Shown: positions 15,027-20,788 of the stretch, piece after piece | Position numbering within the stretch: the stretch's first letter is position 1 | Layout of the letters: each line of letters begins with the position of its first letter | Assembly (NCBI GenBank): GCA_002792995.1 | Contig: PFPJ01000004.1 | Coordinates: 1-20,788, forward strand | DNA from: Candidatus Magasanikbacteria bacterium CG_4_10_14_0_2_um_filter_41_10 | GTDB lineage: Bacteria; Patescibacteriota; Patescibacteriia; Magasanikbacterales; UBA922 | Length of the DNA: 20,788 nucleotides | Direction of reading: 5' to 3' | Notes under the pieces: model-generated | Seen by the model: the letters and a program-made list of their open reading frames with translations, nothing else | Databases searched by the model: none | What the model was told of the DNA's origin: nothing | Program-made: the position numbers and the translations under genes

Positions 15027-15841
15027 GCGTTTATATTTGCCACAATGATTGAAAGAATTTGCAAACTATTGGATGATGCAAGAGGTGAAAGAACGGCACT
15101 CTGAAAGGGCTCATACGGTTCTTTTTCAATTGCTTCCACCACCCCTATGGGAAGTCCATATGGAATCTCTTGCGTCAGCCCTGAGGTAACGACAATATCT
15201 CCTGCGACAACTTTTTCATTTTGTGGAATGAAATTCATACGAATACTTTTTCCAAAGCCACCTTCAGCAATACCAACGGTTTTTTCTTGATTGAGAAGTG
15301 CGGCTCCTACCTTTGTATTTCCATCATCAAGAAGACGGATATTCACCACATTTCCTTCTACCGCGACAACAGTTCCCACAAAAATACCGTCTTGGGTGAT
15401 GACAGGAGAACCAACAGGAATATGTATATATGCTTGCTCAATATACAGCAAGACCGTACTTTCAAACGGATCAATCTGTTTGCCAGTTACATGCCCTGTG
15501 TAATATATCCATTGTTTTTCAGAAAAAAATTTGATCTGTTTTTTGAGATTGGTATTTTCGTCTTGCAACTCGAGAAGCGTGGCATGATCTACCACAGCAT
15601 TCCGATACGTCGCTTGCAATTGAAGAAAAGATGAACGGAGTTCGTCCAAAGACATGCGTTTGGTGACATATGATTCTCCATCCCAAACGTTCAATGTATA
15701 CAATACCTCAGTTCCCCTGTAAAAAACTTTTGTCAGTGGCATTTCTATAAATGTGAGAGCACCACTAATATGCAACCCAACCACCAAAAGGAGGATGCCT
15801 AAAAGTAATACTACTGACCTAACAAAACGAGGTCGTCCCAT
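15023..15841 (-). CDS. mreC: Rod shape-determining protein MreC
   Basis: Bitopic elongasome protein that activates PBP2 from outside the membrane. The 272-residue product has a short basic N-terminus, one membrane segment (about 9-27), a coiled coil (about 63-110, LDELRSSFLQLQATY...LQDENTNLKKQI), and paired beta barrels. YYTGHVTGKQIDPFESTVLLY, GSPVITQDGIFVGTV and VVTSGLTQEIPYGLPIGVV are typical MreC motifs. ATG at 15841 lies 18 bases after the mreB stop. Translation is coupled to mreD by an ATGA overlap. Confidence 0.93.
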   Translation of the reverse strand: MGRPRFVRSVVLLLGILLLVVGLHISGALTFIEMPLTKVFYRGTEVLYTLNVWDGESYVTKRMSLDELRSSFLQLQATYRNAVVDHATLLELQDENTNLKKQIKFFSEKQWIYYTGHVTGKQIDPFESTVLLYIEQAYIHIPVGSPVITQDGIFVGTVVAVEGNVVNIRLLDDGNTKVGAALLNQEKTVGIAEGGFGKSIRMNFIPQNEKVVAGDIVVTSGLTQEIPYGLPIGVVEAIEKEPYEPFQSAVLSPLASSNSLQILSIIVANINA

Positions 15842-15859
15842 ACACGTTCATTACATGAT

Positions 15860-16903
15860 TTATGCCACGCGTGCAGAAGGCAATTCTATTTCTTTTAATA
15901 ATTCTCTTTCTTCGAGAAGAATACCCGTACCACGAACTACATCAGTCAAGGGATCACTTGATACACGAACTGGTATTTCAATCGCTCGAGCAATGATGGT
16001 GTCAAGGCCACTCAGCATAGCACCTCCTCCTGTAATGAGGATCCCTCGTTCGTGAATATCAGCCGTAAGTTCAGGAGGAGTTTGTTCGAGCGTCGTTTTG
16101 ATAAGGGTAATAATAGATGTCACTGATCGTTCGAGCGCCTCATGTATATGCTCGTTGGTGACCATGATTTCGCGTGGAAGTCCACTGACGACATCTCTTC
16201 CTCTCATTGGAAATTCAATGCGTTCTGGAGAAAGAATAGCAGACCCAATTTTCATCTTTACTTGTTCAGCATACGTTTCTCCAATAAGAAGATTGAATAC
16301 CTCACGAGCATACTGCACAATATTTTTATTCATTTCGTCACCTGCGATTTCTGTTGATTTCCACGTGACAATCCCACTGAGTGAAATGACTGCCACATCA
16401 GTATTTCCTCCACCAATATCCACGATCATATTCCCTATTGGATCTTGGATTGGCATTCGCACACCAATGGCTGCTGCCATAGGTTCTTGGACGACATGGA
16501 CTTCTTTTGCACCGGCAGCAACCGCAGCATCTTCCACAGCTTTTACTTCTACTTCTGTGACTTCGAGTGGCACACAAATAACAACGCGTGGTCTTGTCAT
16601 AAAGGATCTACTATCCTCATGCACTTTATCTATAAAATATTTTAACATTTTTTCCGTTACTTCGTAGTCCGATATAATACCATGCGTGAGTGGACGAGTA
16701 ACCGTAATATGAGGAGGTGTTTTCCCCAACATGTATTTTGCTTCGTTTCCTACTGCCAAAATTTGGCCTGTCTTATTATGAATAGCGACAACAGAAGGTT
16801 CATCTATCACAATGCCTTTTTCTGGAATAAAGACAAGGGTATTTGCAGTGCCGAGATCAATCCCAATATCACGACTAAACCGTTGTGTAATGTTTTTAAA
16901 CAT
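15860..16903 (-). CDS. mreB: Rod shape-determining protein MreB
   Basis: Actin-like ATPase forming membrane-bound filaments that steer wall synthesis. The 347-residue protein has the N-terminal FKNITQRFSRDIGIDLGTANT, with phosphate-1 loop DLGTANT (16-22), the phosphate-2 loop DIGGGNTD (162-169), and adenosine motif ITGGGAMLSGL (290-300). VVQEPMAAAIG (137-147) is a strong MreB signature and separates it from ParM or FtsA. The basic, partly hydrophobic N-terminus may serve as the membrane-binding helix. Start ATG lies six bases after the proS stop, so it is likely cotranscribed with proS. Presence of MreB predicts a rod-shaped or elongating cell. Confidence 0.97.
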   Translation of the reverse strand: MFKNITQRFSRDIGIDLGTANTLVFIPEKGIVIDEPSVVAIHNKTGQILAVGNEAKYMLGKTPPHITVTRPLTHGIISDYEVTEKMLKYFIDKVHEDSRSFMTRPRVVICVPLEVTEVEVKAVEDAAVAAGAKEVHVVQEPMAAAIGVRMPIQDPIGNMIVDIGGGNTDVAVISLSGIVTWKSTEIAGDEMNKNIVQYAREVFNLLIGETYAEQVKMKIGSAILSPERIEFPMRGRDVVSGLPREIMVTNEHIHEALERSVTSIITLIKTTLEQTPPELTADIHERGILITGGGAMLSGLDTIIARAIEIPVRVSSDPLTDVVRGTGILLEERELLKEIELPSARVA

Positions 16904-16909
16904 ACGTAA

Positions 16910-18157
16910 TTACTGAATTTCCGTCATCACAGCTGTCAACGCGACATGTTTCTCATCTCCCGATGTTCTGTATTTTATTTCAACTTCTCCTTTTTCGAGC
17001 GTACGAGGGCTGATGACTACACGGACAGGCATACCCATAAGGTCGCTGTCTGCAAATTTTTCGCCAGGTCTTGCATCTCGATCATCGTAGAGTACGTCGA
17101 TACCAGATTCGTGCAATTGCGTATACAGTGCATCTGCTTTTTTAATGTCAATTGCGTCCTTACATAAGGAAACAAGATGAATCTGAAATGGGGCTACAGC
17201 CTCTGGCCACACCAACCCATTCTCGTCTGAAAAATGTTCCACCAGGACACCCATCAATCGTGTAATGCCAATGCCATAGGAACCCAGGAACACTGGGATT
17301 GATTTCCCATCAGCATCGACTACAGAGAGACCCAACTGTTCACATTTTACAGTACCAAAGTTGAAAATATTTCCTACTTCGGCAGTTTTTACTTGTTCCA
17401 ACTCTTCTCTTGTCACACCAAGTTCTTTCAGGACGGTATCATTCATCACTTCTTCATTAATTGCAATATGTTTTTCTCTATTGATATAAATAACATCTTC
17501 ACCAGCATCTGTGATAGTTTGAAATTCATGACTAAATTGTGTGAATGCACCACCAGACGCAAACGTGACAAATGTATCATCGGCAAGACCCACTCTTGCA
17601 AATACTTTCAAGTATGCTTCGATAGTTGCATCATAAAACGTTTGGTGTTGTGCTTCATCAAGAGAATATGAATACATATCCTTCATGATAAACTCCCGAC
17701 CACGCATAATACCACTTTTTGCACGCAATTCGTTGCGAAGTTTTGTTTGAAACTGATACACGTAGGTAGGCAAATCACGATAGCTTGTCAGGTATTGCTT
17801 CATGAGCTCCGTAATAGGTTCCTCATGTGACCATCCAAAACCAACCTCTGTCCCATTTTTGAGAGATGACTTGAACCATACATCAACATTTTCATCATTC
17901 CAACGATCTGTTTTTTCCCACAGTTCTTTTCGCTGAATAGAGGTCATGATGAATTCTTGCCCACCAATAGCATCCATTTCTTCGCGAACAATTTGTTTAA
18001 TTTTTTCAAGGACACGAAGACCAAGGGGCAAGTAGGCATACACGCCTGCCATTTCTTTATAAATAAAACCTGCTTTGATGAGCAGTTGTGCATTTTTTGA
18101 CGCTTCATCTTTTGGCACTTCTTTTTTAGTTTTGGTAAACAGGTGTGATTGTCTCAT
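16910..18157 (-). CDS. proS: Proline-tRNA ligase, short form without the editing insert
   Basis: Class II synthetase, 415 residues. Conserved parts include RQSHLFTKTKKEVPKDEASKNAQLL, GVYAYLPLGLRVLEKI (38-53), TSIQRKELW (72-80), HEEPITELM (111-119), motif 2 FQTKLRNELRAKSGIMRGREF (136-156) and motif 3 FLGSYGIGITRLMG (290-303). The anticodon-binding domain follows. Typical bacterial ProRS is about 570 residues with an insert (INS) that deacylates Ala-tRNA-Pro. Here about 35 residues stand between the DAGEDVIYI segment and AEVGNIFNFG, so INS is absent, as in mitochondrial and alphaproteobacterial forms. A free-standing editing protein would be expected elsewhere. ATG overlaps the upstream stop codon (ATGA). 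Confidence 0.95.
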   Translation of the reverse strand: MRQSHLFTKTKKEVPKDEASKNAQLLIKAGFIYKEMAGVYAYLPLGLRVLEKIKQIVREEMDAIGGQEFIMTSIQRKELWEKTDRWNDENVDVWFKSSLKNGTEVGFGWSHEEPITELMKQYLTSYRDLPTYVYQFQTKLRNELRAKSGIMRGREFIMKDMYSYSLDEAQHQTFYDATIEAYLKVFARVGLADDTFVTFASGGAFTQFSHEFQTITDAGEDVIYINREKHIAINEEVMNDTVLKELGVTREELEQVKTAEVGNIFNFGTVKCEQLGLSVVDADGKSIPVFLGSYGIGITRLMGVLVEHFSDENGLVWPEAVAPFQIHLVSLCKDAIDIKKADALYTQLHESGIDVLYDDRDARPGEKFADSDLMGMPVRVVISPRTLEKGEVEIKYRTSGDEKHVALTAVMTEIQ

Positions 18158-18549
18158 ACAGAATAAGTATAATCAGATTTTCTTGATAATTTTAATGAAA
18201 TAAGAAATGCACCTAAGAGAATAATGAGGGACACGCTCCATATATTCAATAGTTGAAACATTTGTGCCAGGAGAAGGCCTACAATACTGGATGATGCCAA
18301 TACCGCATACCCCATGCTCCGCTGGACATATCGGAAAACGGGCACTTGTACGTCTCCAAAAAAATGATACACCGTATACAGAATCGTGGATACCGTCCCA
18401 GTAAGTGCCAAAAAAAGTGTGATATAAAAGAACAAGAAGCTCACAAGACCTGCTTCAAAGGGATCAATATTCCATAACACAACGCCCCATCCTGCCCAGC
18501 ACATGAGGGTCCCAAAGATCATAATTGTGATAAATTGACGGATAGTCAT
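18154..18549 (-). CDS. Four-helix membrane protein, function unknown
   Basis: I do not recognise a named family. The 131-residue product has four hydrophobic segments, about 8-27, 33-60, 80-98 and 103-121, with short loops. A central charged loop contains FFGDVQVPVFRYVQRS. The tail LKLSRKSDYTYSV is basic and probably cytoplasmic. No signal peptide or catalytic motif is seen. ATG at 18549 has AAAGGT directly before it. Its end overlaps the proS start (ATGA), so the two are translationally coupled. It may be the first gene of the proS-mreBCD-mrdA operon, because a REP-like element and a terminator lie just upstream. Confidence 0.8.
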   Translation of the reverse strand: MTIRQFITIMIFGTLMCWAGWGVVLWNIDPFEAGLVSFLFFYITLFLALTGTVSTILYTVYHFFGDVQVPVFRYVQRSMGYAVLASSSIVGLLLAQMFQLLNIWSVSLIILLGAFLISLKLSRKSDYTYSV

Positions 18550-18558
18550 ACCTTTTTT

Positions 18559-18640
18559 ACGTCATTCCGAGCGAAGTCGAGAAATCTCGTTTTAGGATCG
18601 GGATCTCTCCACTCGTCTTTAGACTCGGTCGAGATGACGT
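18559..18640. repeat. REP-like palindromic intergenic element
   Basis: An 82-bp imperfect inverted repeat with ends ACGTCAT and ATGACGT. Inside, CCGAGCGAAGTCGAGAAATC on the left mirrors a region of CGACCGAGTC and GAGAGATC on the right. Elements of this kind (GTCATT.CGAGCGAAG...) are widespread in intergenic DNA of many bacterial phyla and are thought to spread with RAYT-type or other transposases. It lies nine bases before the membrane protein gene. Only one copy is in the window. Confidence 0.7.
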
Positions 18641-18653
18641 TTACTGTATATCC

Positions 18654-18682
18654 ATTCTAACCAAAAAACCCCGTCTCGGCAA
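18654..18682 (-). promoter_or_regulatory. Possible promoter of the proS-mre operon
   Basis: TTGCCG (18682-18677) and TAGAAT (18659-18654) are 17 bp apart on the minus strand. The -35 overlaps the putative terminator of the preceding gene, and the REP-like element would lie in the leader. Weakly supported. Confidence 0.35.
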
Positions 18683-18698
18683 GGGCAGACTCAGTGGG
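18663..18698 (-). terminator. Probable terminator after the DciA-like gene
   Basis: On the minus strand GTCT and AGAC pair around GCCCTTGCCG, and outer CCC and GGGG can pair across a small bulge. A run of six T follows directly. It lies 18 bases after the stop of the gene at 18717. Confidence 0.5.
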
Positions 18699-18716
18699 AC
18701 AATGAAACGTAGACTT

Positions 18717-19016
18717 TTATGCCAAATACCGAATCCTATCTACTTCACTCTTCCCCATTTTTTTATTGATTGCACCAACAATTTTTGCCTGATTGAGCCT
18801 TATTTCGTTTGCCATCGTCGTACTCGTACAAGAGACGGTCAGTGTTCTATTTTTCAAAAAAAGTGGTTTTGCCTCCCCTGCCATTTCTTCTCCAAACAAT
18901 TCCAAAAATACCGCGGTCGCAATATCAATAGCTTCAGAGGCATCTACCTGATTTTGAAGATCCGGATTGTCCTTCATTTTGTCGTGGAGTGCATCTCCGA
19001 GTGGGGTAAAAGACAT
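18717..19016 (-). CDS. DciA-like (DUF721) protein
   Basis: A 99-residue protein resembling the DUF721/DciA family, the ancestral bacterial loader of the replicative helicase DnaB. The match is the C-terminal fold: LTVSCTSTTMANEIRLNQAKIVGAINKKMGKSEVDRIRYLA, with the usual strand, the helix with aligned Glu-Leu-like residues, and the closing IRY. The N-terminal half is helical and includes FLELFGEEMAG. ATG at 19016 is chosen; an in-frame TTG at 19031 exists but neither has a clear Shine-Dalgarno. It is shorter than many DciA proteins. It has its own promoter at 19128-19155 and a terminator after it. Confidence 0.65.
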   Translation of the reverse strand: MSFTPLGDALHDKMKDNPDLQNQVDASEAIDIATAVFLELFGEEMAGEAKPLFLKNRTLTVSCTSTTMANEIRLNQAKIVGAINKKMGKSEVDRIRYLA

Positions 19017-19035
19017 AATCAGAAAATTCAAAATG

Positions 19036-19110
19036 TCTAATTTCTAATGACTTGTAAAACACACTGTTTATTAGTCATTTTATTAGGTGAATTTGAAATT
19101 AGATATTAGA
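19036..19110. repeat. Nested inverted repeat built of heptamers in the leader of the DciA-like gene
   Basis: Left part 19036-19048 (TCTAATTTCTAAT) matches the complement of 19098-19110 at 12 of 13 bases. Inside, AATGACT (19046-19052) pairs with AGTCATT (19073-19079). Each outer arm is two copies of a 7-bp unit. It lies between the promoter at 19128-19155 and the ATG, so the RNA leader could fold. Function unknown. Confidence 0.55.
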
Positions 19111-19127
19111 AATTATTATCTTAATAT

Positions 19128-19155
19128 ACTATAACACAATACAGATATTTGTCAC
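19128..19155 (-). promoter_or_regulatory. Promoter of the DciA-like gene
   Basis: GTGACA (19155-19150) and TATAGT (19133-19128), each 5 of 6 to consensus, are 16 bp apart. The -35 overlaps the methyltransferase stop codon. Predicted leader length is about 105 bases and includes the heptamer inverted repeat. Confidence 0.55.
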
Positions 19156-19667
19156 ACTAGGTACAATCGTACCCCATCTTGCTCCTGCCCTGGCTTCCAA
19201 TTTGAAAATTTAAATTCATTTGAAACAACCCGCGAACCTGGTTTCATTTCCTTTTTAACTTTTGTCTCGAGCTTGTTCATTTTGTTATCTATGCAATAGA
19301 CAAAAATGATATCTACATCACTCAGATCCTGATGCCAAAAATCTGAACACAACACCTGTATATTTTTTTCCTTCACAAACATATTTATCATACGAGACCA
19401 TACGGCAAGTGACGGATTTATTTCAATACCACGTGCTTCTTTTACAAAAGGTGCGACACGTCTCAATATTCTTCCATCTCCTGAACCAAGATCAAGGAGT
19501 ACATCAGTTTTTTGTAAATTGGCAAGGTCTATCATGGTCCCAACTCTTTTGTTTGTTGATGGTACAAAAGGAGCCCCACGAATAATGGCATACACATTCC
19601 AGACAGAAAATGAACTCAAAAAAAGAAGAAAAAAACACAACAATATACCAATGAACCAATACATCAT
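19152..19667 (-). CDS. Membrane-anchored FAM173/ATPSCKMT-like methyltransferase
   Basis: A 171-residue protein with one N-terminal membrane segment (about 2-24) followed by a class I SAM-dependent methyltransferase domain. AdoMet motif I is VLLDLGSGDGRI (56-67), and motif II is near ARGIEINPSLAVWSR. APFVPSTNKRVGTMIDLANL before motif I, the WHQDLSDVDIIFVYCIDNKM block and the late SNEFKFSNWKP fit the FAM173 family. In animals its members are membrane-anchored protein-lysine methyltransferases (ATP synthase c-subunit, ADP/ATP carrier); that comparison is from memory. ATG at 19667 gives an ATGA overlap with the nuclease stop and is preferred over GTG at 19682. A lysine in a membrane protein is a plausible target, unproven. 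Confidence 0.75.
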   Translation of the reverse strand: MMYWFIGILLCFFLLFLSSFSVWNVYAIIRGAPFVPSTNKRVGTMIDLANLQKTDVLLDLGSGDGRILRRVAPFVKEARGIEINPSLAVWSRMINMFVKEKNIQVLCSDFWHQDLSDVDIIFVYCIDNKMNKLETKVKKEMKPGSRVVSNEFKFSNWKPGQEQDGVRLYLV

Positions 19668-20788
19668 ATTAGTGAAGTACACACATCACATCGTCCACAT
19701 CCTTCCGCACGAGTGATCTTACGAAAATCTGTTTCATGCATATCGTCCAGTGTTTTCATTATTTTTTCTTCAAATTTTTCTAGTTCTTTTTCTGTGCCGA
19801 TGAACGAGGTCTCTACATCGTCTGCAATATAATAATACGTCAATGCACTAATTGGTCCAAAATTCCGATATTGTGGCAACTCTGTCGTTGCTTTTTGATA
19901 AAGGAGAAGCTGTTGTTTATCATCTGTATCGAGCTTTTCTTTTGGAGCACCAGTTTTGTAATCTATGATAGCAAGTGTACCATCGATTAATTGATCCACC
20001 CGATCTATTTTTCCCGTAATCACATATGTACCAATTTTTATTCGAAATCCACCTTCCAGCGCAACCGGAATAGTCCACGCCCCTTCATTTTTTTTATAAA
20101 ATGTTTTGAGCAGTTCCTTTCCTTTTTCATAATACCCTTTTCGCTGATGTTCATCTTTGTACCAATCCCCGATCCATGCTCCTTCATATATTTCAAAAAG
20201 TTCATCAAGTGAAGGTATTTTTATTTCACCATCAATTTTTTGTTCTGCAGTGACAACGTCAAATAACGACGTTTGTGTCACACTATTGAGTAGTTGCACA
20301 CGTTCATAAAATCGTTGCATTGTCAGGTGAACGGTATTTCCAAAACTAAAATAATGAGACCCTTTCATTGGGATTTTGAGAATATAAGAAATTTTGTACT
20401 GATATGGACAAACTTGAAAGGCTCTGATTTGTGAGAAAGAAAAAGTCTTGGGAAGTTGGTAGAGCCCGTCGAAGGCGTTCTGAACGCTGATCTCTGTTTT
20501 CGGATCTCTCTGGAAAGATTGGAGATTGGAGATTGGAGATTGGCTTTCTGACACAGTTTGATCTAACTCGGCGACAAATCGTGACACTTTCTTCTTCCGT
20601 GCCCCACCATAGTCTTCGGCACTCGTGAGAAAAAGTTGTTTCTTTGCGCGCGTCATGGCGACATAAAAAAGACGGCGTTCTTCCTGATAGTGATAATCGC
20701 CTTCTGGCAATACCTCTTTTACCAATTCATCTGGTAGATCGATATCTACCCCTTTGCGACGCGTAGGAAAGCGCTCTTCTACGCAATT
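19664..20788 (-). CDS. UvrD/PcrA-like helicase with C-terminal RecB-family nuclease, 5' part outside the window
   Basis: The open frame continues through the right edge, so 375 C-terminal residues are seen. The start ERFPTRRKGVDIDLPDEL and EERRLFYVAMTRAKKQLFLT are motifs V-VI of superfamily 1 helicases of the UvrD/PcrA/RecB type. After a short linker containing tandem heptamers, a PD-(D/E)XK nuclease domain begins with FSFSQIRAFQVCPYQYKI. It has GKIDRVD, IIDYKTG and the QQLLLYQ helix. One Cys in QVCPY plus the closing CGRCDVC form the four-cysteine pattern of iron-sulphur nucleases such as AddB. It likely processes DNA ends in recombinational repair. Its TGA overlaps the next ATG. Confidence 0.9.
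   Translation of the reverse strand, partial: NCVEERFPTRRKGVDIDLPDELVKEVLPEGDYHYQEERRLFYVAMTRAKKQLFLTSAEDYGGARKKKVSRFVAELDQTVSESQSPISNLQSFQRDPKTEISVQNAFDGLYQLPKTFSFSQIRAFQVCPYQYKISYILKIPMKGSHYFSFGNTVHLTMQRFYERVQLLNSVTQTSLFDVVTAEQKIDGEIKIPSLDELFEIYEGAWIGDWYKDEHQRKGYYEKGKELLKTFYKKNEGAWTIPVALEGGFRIKIGTYVITGKIDRVDQLIDGTLAIIDYKTGAPKEKLDTDDKQQLLLYQKATTELPQYRNFGPISALTYYYIADDVETSFIGTEKELEKFEEKIMKTLDDMHETDFRKITRAEGCGRCDVCTSLI
20522..20542. repeat. Tandem heptamer repeat inside the helicase-nuclease gene
   Basis: Three perfect copies of GGAGATT (minus strand AATCTCC) follow a partial copy ending at 20521. They encode part of the SQSPISNLQSFQ linker between helicase and nuclease domains. Because 7 is not a multiple of 3, changing the copy number by one or two would shift the frame; changes of three would not. 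Confidence 0.75.

Noticed and set aside
1..20788. Use of TGA as a glycine codon (code 25)
   Set aside because: TGA ends several well-bounded genes and forms ATGA overlaps with the next start, and no conserved protein needs TGA read through.
1..20788. CRISPR arrays, tRNA or rRNA genes
   Set aside because: No regularly spaced direct repeats and no tRNA- or rRNA-like segments were seen by eye on either strand; a covariance search was not possible.

Overview
The window reads as chromosomal DNA of an AT-rich bacterium of the Candidate Phyla Radiation (Patescibacteria). That is inferred from gene style, not from a marker tree: short, tightly packed genes, a membrane-anchored Mur ligase, an RdgB-Nudix fusion, a short proline-tRNA ligase and small lineage-style membrane proteins. 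TGA acts as a normal stop, including in five ATGA stop/start overlaps, so the code-25 lineages (Gracilibacteria/Absconditabacteria) are unlikely. Every convincing gene lies on the minus strand, so transcription runs from the right edge to the left edge.

Right to left: (1) 20788-18650 holds the C-terminal part of a UvrD/PcrA-type helicase fused to a RecB-like nuclease, a membrane-anchored FAM173-like methyltransferase, and a DciA-like (DUF721) protein behind its own promoter. A terminator and an 82-bp REP-like palindrome follow. (2) 18549-12520 is a shape and translation operon: a four-helix membrane protein, proS without the editing insert, mreB, mreC, mreD and the transpeptidase PBP2. (3) greA follows with its own promoter and terminator. 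(4) 11960-11640 is a GC-rich island with a separately transcribed 43-codon acidic ORF and an RNA hairpin. (5) 11573-1268 is a long gene string: lysS, a RibL/TagD-like nucleotidyltransferase, an rdgB-Nudix fusion, serS, a Nudix hydrolase, an alpha/beta hydrolase, a membrane-anchored MurF-like ligase, a DegT/DnrJ-type aminotransferase, a FemX-like peptidoglycan bridge transferase and ftsQ. (6) The last 1.27 kb is accessory. It has a near-perfect 46-bp palindrome whose core closely resembles a XerCD dif site, a second copy of its half-site 250 bp away, and a zinc-ribbon IS256/Mutator-like transposase running off the left edge.

The main theme is the cell envelope and division: MreBCD/PBP2 for side-wall growth, MurF for precursor synthesis, FemX for cross-bridges and FtsQ for the divisome. 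Aminoacyl-tRNA ligases (Lys, Ser, Pro) and nucleotide-pool cleaning enzymes are interleaved with these. The most noteworthy items are the dif-like site beside a transposase, the GC-rich 43-aa ORF with strand-specific RNA structure, the RdgB-Nudix and membrane-MurF fusions, and the FAM173-like methyltransferase.
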